Shown: positions 6,684-8,868 of the stretch, in pieces
Layout: each line of letters opens with the position of its first letter
Position numbering within the stretch: the first letter of the stretch is position 1
Origin: Planctomycetota bacterium
Lineage (GTDB): Bacteria > Planctomycetota > Phycisphaerae > Sedimentisphaerales > SM23-30
Direction of reading: 5' to 3'
Assembly (NCBI GenBank): GCA_029573975.1
Contig: JAKQBU010000291.1
Location: forward strand, 1-8,868
DNA: 8,868 nt
The notes under the pieces: model-generated
Seen by the model: the letters and a program-made list of their open reading frames with translations, nothing else
The model's database searches: none
Told to the model about the DNA's origin: nothing
Program-made: the position numbers and the translations under genes

Positions 6684-8366
6684 ATGGAAAAAGAGTTAGC
6701 CATAGCCGAATCGACACTGGACCGCCAGGCGGTGGAGGAGATGGAAACCTTTTTGCAAAGTCTGGGAATCGATACGGCTTTTGTTTTGCCCGGCGATCTT
6801 TCGGATCCCGCGGCCGGGGATGACGGCGAAGGGAGCAGCGGTTTTTGCTGCTGGCAGGACTGTCAAAAGGTTCTTCTCCGCGATTTTCGCAATGATCCCG
6901 ATCCTGCGGCCAATCACGAGTTCACCTGCCCCCAGGGATATCCGGTGATGGTGATTCCGATTACGCAGAAACGGCAAACCATCGGGTGGCTGGCGTGCTG
7001 CCTCAAGAAACTGCGTTATCAGAAAACCGAGTCACTTCAGCGGATTTGCGATCACTTGCATCTGGATTGTACGTATGTGGTGGAACAGGGATTATCCGAA
7101 GCGTTATCCAGCGAGGAATTCGGCGAGCTGTTTCGGCCGCTGCTGCAAACGCTGTTCGATAAAATGCACGCCCATACCGAAAGCAATACGGAAATGGAGG
7201 CGTTAAGCAATTCGTTAGCGCAAAGTTATGAAGAAATCACCCTGCTGCACCGGATTTCGGACGGTATGCGGGTGACGCAGGAGCCGGACACTTTTTTTGC
7301 CCAGTTATGCGAGGATCTGAAGGAATTCATCGAGGTGGAAGAGCTGCTGGTGCTCTGGTCGGATTGTGAAGGTCCGGGGCGGGAAATTAAAATGGTGGCT
7401 TCCTCGGGGAATTCCCGGCTCAACCGTGCCGATCTGGACCTCTTGTGGCATCGCACCCAATACGAGGCCGAGCAATCGCTGGGGATTCTGATCGACAGCA
7501 ATGTAGATCGTCCCTATACCCATCAATGGCCGCAGCAGATTCGCAACCTGGTCAGCGTGCCGATTCGCCGCAACCGGAAAAACATGGGCGCCCTGGTGGC
7601 CCTGAACAAGGTCAACCGGCCGGATTTTGACTCGATTGATACCAAACTATTGATCTCCGTAGCCAATGAAATTGCGGTCTATCTGGACAATTTCCGCTTA
7701 TATAAGGATCTGGAAGACCTGCTGATCGGTTCGCTGCGGGCGTTAACCAGCAGTATCGACGCCAAGGATCCCTATACCTGCGGCCATTCGGAACGCGTGG
7801 GGATAATCGCCCGGTGGATGTGCGAGCAGATGGAAGTCAGTCCGGAAGAAACCCATACTATTTATCTGACCGGTTTGTTACATGATATCGGTAAAATCGG
7901 GGTGAGCGAAGCGATTCTGTGTAAGCCGGGCCGGCTGGTACGTGACGAGATGGAACAGATCTGGAAACACCCGCTCATTGGGGCGAATATCCTGCGGGGA
8001 ATCCGGCAAATGGAGACGGTAGCCAAGGGCGTTTTGACGCATCATGAACGCTATGACGGCAGCGGATATCCGCAGGGGCTGAAAGGGAAAGCGATCCCGT
8101 TCGGGGGGCGGGTGGTGATGCTGGCCGATTCGTTTGACGCCATGATCAGTGATCGAACCTACCGCAAAGCCCTACCGCTGCTGAGCGCCTTAACGGAAAT
8201 CCGGCGATTCAGCGGTACGCAGTATGACCCGGATTTGGCGGAAATATTTCTCGGTTCCGATATTTACGCGCTTTTGGACAGGCTCAAAACGATTCATCAT
8301 AAGCATCAGTCGTTAAGCAATCTCAAGGAGCCCATATCATATGGGATATCCGCCACTGCCGGATAA
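6684..8366 (+). CDS. PocR-like/GAF/HD-GYP protein, predicted cyclic-di-GMP phosphodiesterase
   Basis: A 560-residue soluble protein with three parts. Residues about 12-130 form a Cys-rich region resembling the PocR sensory domain: 'FCCWQDC' (Cys55, Cys56, Cys60), then 'TCPQGYPVMVIPIT' (Cys82) matching that family's C-x-x-G-x-x-x-x-x-PI core, and 'TIGWLACCL'. Residues about 183-340 form a GAF domain ('ITLLHRISDGM' to 'ANEIAVYLDNF', with 'NLVSVPI' and 'GALVALNK'). Residues about 345-535 form the HD-GYP domain with His368 in 'GHSERV', H400-D401-x-G-K, H453-H454-E455 and G461-Y462-P463. All metal ligands expected for cyclic-di-GMP hydrolysis to pGpG or GMP appear intact. A 25-residue tail follows. 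The gene starts 27 bp after the receiver gene with only a weak ribosome-binding site (GCAGAG), and it probably shares the kinase-regulator transcript. Enzyme class is firm; the PocR assignment is moderate, since only the core motifs can be matched by eye. The ligand sensed is unknown. Confidence 0.96.
   Translation: MEKELAIAESTLDRQAVEEMETFLQSLGIDTAFVLPGDLSDPAAGDDGEGSSGFCCWQDCQKVLLRDFRNDPDPAANHEFTCPQGYPVMVIPITQKRQTIGWLACCLKKLRYQKTESLQRICDHLHLDCTYVVEQGLSEALSSEEFGELFRPLLQTLFDKMHAHTESNTEMEALSNSLAQSYEEITLLHRISDGMRVTQEPDTFFAQLCEDLKEFIEVEELLVLWSDCEGPGREIKMVASSGNSRLNRADLDLLWHRTQYEAEQSLGILIDSNVDRPYTHQWPQQIRNLVSVPIRRNRKNMGALVALNKVNRPDFDSIDTKLLISVANEIAVYLDNFRLYKDLEDLLIGSLRALTSSIDAKDPYTCGHSERVGIIARWMCEQMEVSPEETHTIYLTGLLHDIGKIGVSEAILCKPGRLVRDEMEQIWKHPLIGANILRGIRQMETVAKGVLTHHERYDGSGYPQGLKGKAIPFGGRVVMLADSFDAMISDRTYRKALPLLSALTEIRRFSGTQYDPDLAEIFLGSDIYALLDRLKTIHHKHQSLSNLKEPISYGISATAG
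8331..8351. repeat. Overlapping palindromes at the 3' end of the HD-GYP gene
   Basis: CCCATAT-C-ATATGGG (8331-8345) is a perfect 7-bp inverted repeat around a single base, and the palindrome GGATATCC (8344-8351) overlaps it. Both lie within the last codons of the HD-GYP gene, about 110 bp before the next promoter candidate. A one-base loop cannot form a stable hairpin, so a protein-binding dyad is the only structural reading; chance is also likely for repeats of this size in almost 9 kb. Confidence 0.3.
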
Positions 8367-8406
8367 AGAAACAGAATCGATTTGCGGCTCAATCCCGAAT
8401 GATGTG

Positions 8407-8427
8407 GCCTGCCTCGAAACGCAGGGC
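8407..8427 (+). terminator. Weak hairpin, possible transcription terminator
   Basis: CCTGC (8408-8412) pairs with GCAGG (8421-8425) around an eight-base loop; G8407 and C8427 could extend the stem past a bulged G. The expected T-run is absent: the next bases are TGAATTTCAAATTT. The location, 41 bases after the HD-GYP stop and before a new promoter candidate, is right for an operon end, but the structure is marginal. Confidence 0.2.
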
Positions 8428-8462
8428 TGAATTTCAAATTTCCCAGGTTTACTGATTTAATC

Positions 8463-8491
8463 TTGACAGGGGATTAATACCCGGATACTCT
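8463..8491 (+). promoter_or_regulatory. Candidate sigma-70-type promoter of the secreted-protein gene
   Basis: A perfect -35 hexamer TTGACA (8463-8468) is followed after 17 bp by TACTCT (8486-8491), which matches three of six -10 positions; GATACT (8484-8489) is an alternative with a 15-bp spacer and four matches. The surroundings are AT-rich. CTCTA (8488-8492) and TAGAG (8500-8504) form an inverted repeat over the -10/start region, a location suited to an operator. Transcription would begin near 8498, leaving about 80 untranslated bases. Confidence 0.4.
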
Positions 8492-8579
8492 AACATATGT
8501 AGAGATTACATAAGTATAAGCAAAGTACCATGATTGAAATTTGAGTGATATTTTATAACTATTTATAAGGTAGTCTGTT

Positions 8580-8868
8580 ATGGTAGGAATGAACGCCATC
8601 CGAATTGTTTTTCTGATCCTATTGGCATCTATTTGCAATACCTCCACAGCCAGCAGTTGGGAATTTGTCGGTGAATTCAGTGATACCAATAATCCCAACG
8701 GTCCCTGGAGCTATGGCTGGGGGATCGGGTTGAATGATTTTGATGCTTATAATCTGGTTCAGCCTTATGCTCCCGGTGGAGGGCCGATGTGGCTGGAGAC
8801 GGAAGGGGATCAGGCAAAAGGCCCTATTTTGTGGAAAAACAACAGCGCTGCTGTTTCCTATGGCGTTT
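8580..8868 (+). CDS. Secreted protein of unknown function, 3'-truncated by window edge
   Basis: An open frame runs from ATG 8580 to the window end (96 codons visible). AAGG at 8567-8570 lies nine bases upstream and supports this start; a second in-frame ATG at 8589 is possible but has poorer spacing. Residues 1-24 are a Sec signal peptide: Arg8, a hydrophobic core (IVFLILLASI) and a cleavage site after S-T-A (Ala24). Cys19 is not in a lipobox because Ile precedes it. The mature protein starts 'SSWEFVGEFSDTNNP', then NGPWSYGW and further Gly/Trp/Asn-rich strands. That opening resembles extracellular proteins of planctomycetes, many of which end in a PEP-CTERM or dockerin-like sorting segment, but the C-terminus is outside the window and no function can be given. 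It has its own promoter candidate and AT-richer surroundings, so it is probably independent of the upstream operon. Confidence 0.8.
   Translation, partial: MVGMNAIRIVFLILLASICNTSTASSWEFVGEFSDTNNPNGPWSYGWGIGLNDFDAYNLVQPYAPGGGPMWLETEGDQAKGPILWKNNSAAVSYGV

Larger units (their letters stand above)
8367..8579 (+). other. AT-richer intergenic region between signalling operon and secreted-protein gene
   Basis: This 213-bp gap is visibly richer in A+T than the genes around it, especially from 8440 on. It holds a weak hairpin (8407-8427), a promoter candidate (8463-8491) and a leader of roughly 80-90 bases to the next start codon. I see no open frame with a plausible start that would encode a small protein, and no resemblance to a riboswitch that I know. 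A minus-strand frame across 8474-8698 overlaps the next gene's signal peptide and looks spurious. Confidence 0.6.

Noticed and set aside
8474..8698. Minus-strand frame (74 codons) across the last intergenic region
   Set aside because: It overlaps the signal peptide of the secreted-protein gene and its promoter candidate and has no clear ribosome-binding site or domain.

Overview
The window is about 8.9 kb of moderately GC-rich bacterial DNA, and every gene I can support lies on the plus strand. It most likely comes from a planctomycete, possibly of the Phycisphaerae/Sedimentisphaerales type. That guess rests on two things: the architecture of the pilus and signalling genes, and the 3'-terminal secreted protein, whose mature N-terminus (a Trp/Phe start, then a Thr-Asn-Asn-Pro-Asn-Gly-x-Trp-Ser-Tyr-Gly-Trp stretch) resembles extracellular proteins that are common in that phylum. 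No marker gene is present, so the taxonomy is inference.

Region 1 (1-4728) is an envelope machine of the type IV pilus / type II secretion superfamily. It contains the C-terminal part of a GspH/FimT-like pseudopilin (1-419), a PilM/MshI-like actin-fold cytoplasmic protein (466-1476), a GspD/PilQ-family outer-membrane secretin with a heptad Ala/Glu/Pro linker and an unusual helical C-terminal tail (1651-3444), and a lipoprotein with about ten TPRs (3517-4728), a plausible pilotin or scaffold. The usual inner-membrane partners PilN and PilO are not between pilM and the secretin gene. The assembly ATPases and platform protein are not in the window.

Region 2 (4782-8366) is a tightly packed signalling operon. 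It encodes a membrane PAS sensor histidine kinase that starts at GTG behind a strong ribosome-binding site (4782-6266), a stand-alone receiver-domain response regulator three bases downstream (6270-6656), and an HD-GYP protein with GAF and PocR-like sensory domains, a predicted cyclic-di-GMP phosphodiesterase (6684-8366). The layout suggests that a phosphorelay and cyclic-di-GMP turnover are co-expressed with, and perhaps control, the envelope machine; this is inferred from gene order only.

Region 3 (8367-8868) is an AT-richer intergenic stretch of 213 bp with a TTGACA-type promoter candidate, followed by the 5' part of a secreted protein gene (8580 to the window end) that probably forms a separate transcription unit. 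I found no RNA genes, CRISPR arrays, insertion sequences or phage genes. Nothing here is clearly a new system. The most interesting points are the pilM-secretin arrangement lacking pilN/pilO, the altered nucleotide-binding motifs of the PilM-like protein, the secretin tail, and the Cys-rich PocR-like region on the HD-GYP protein.
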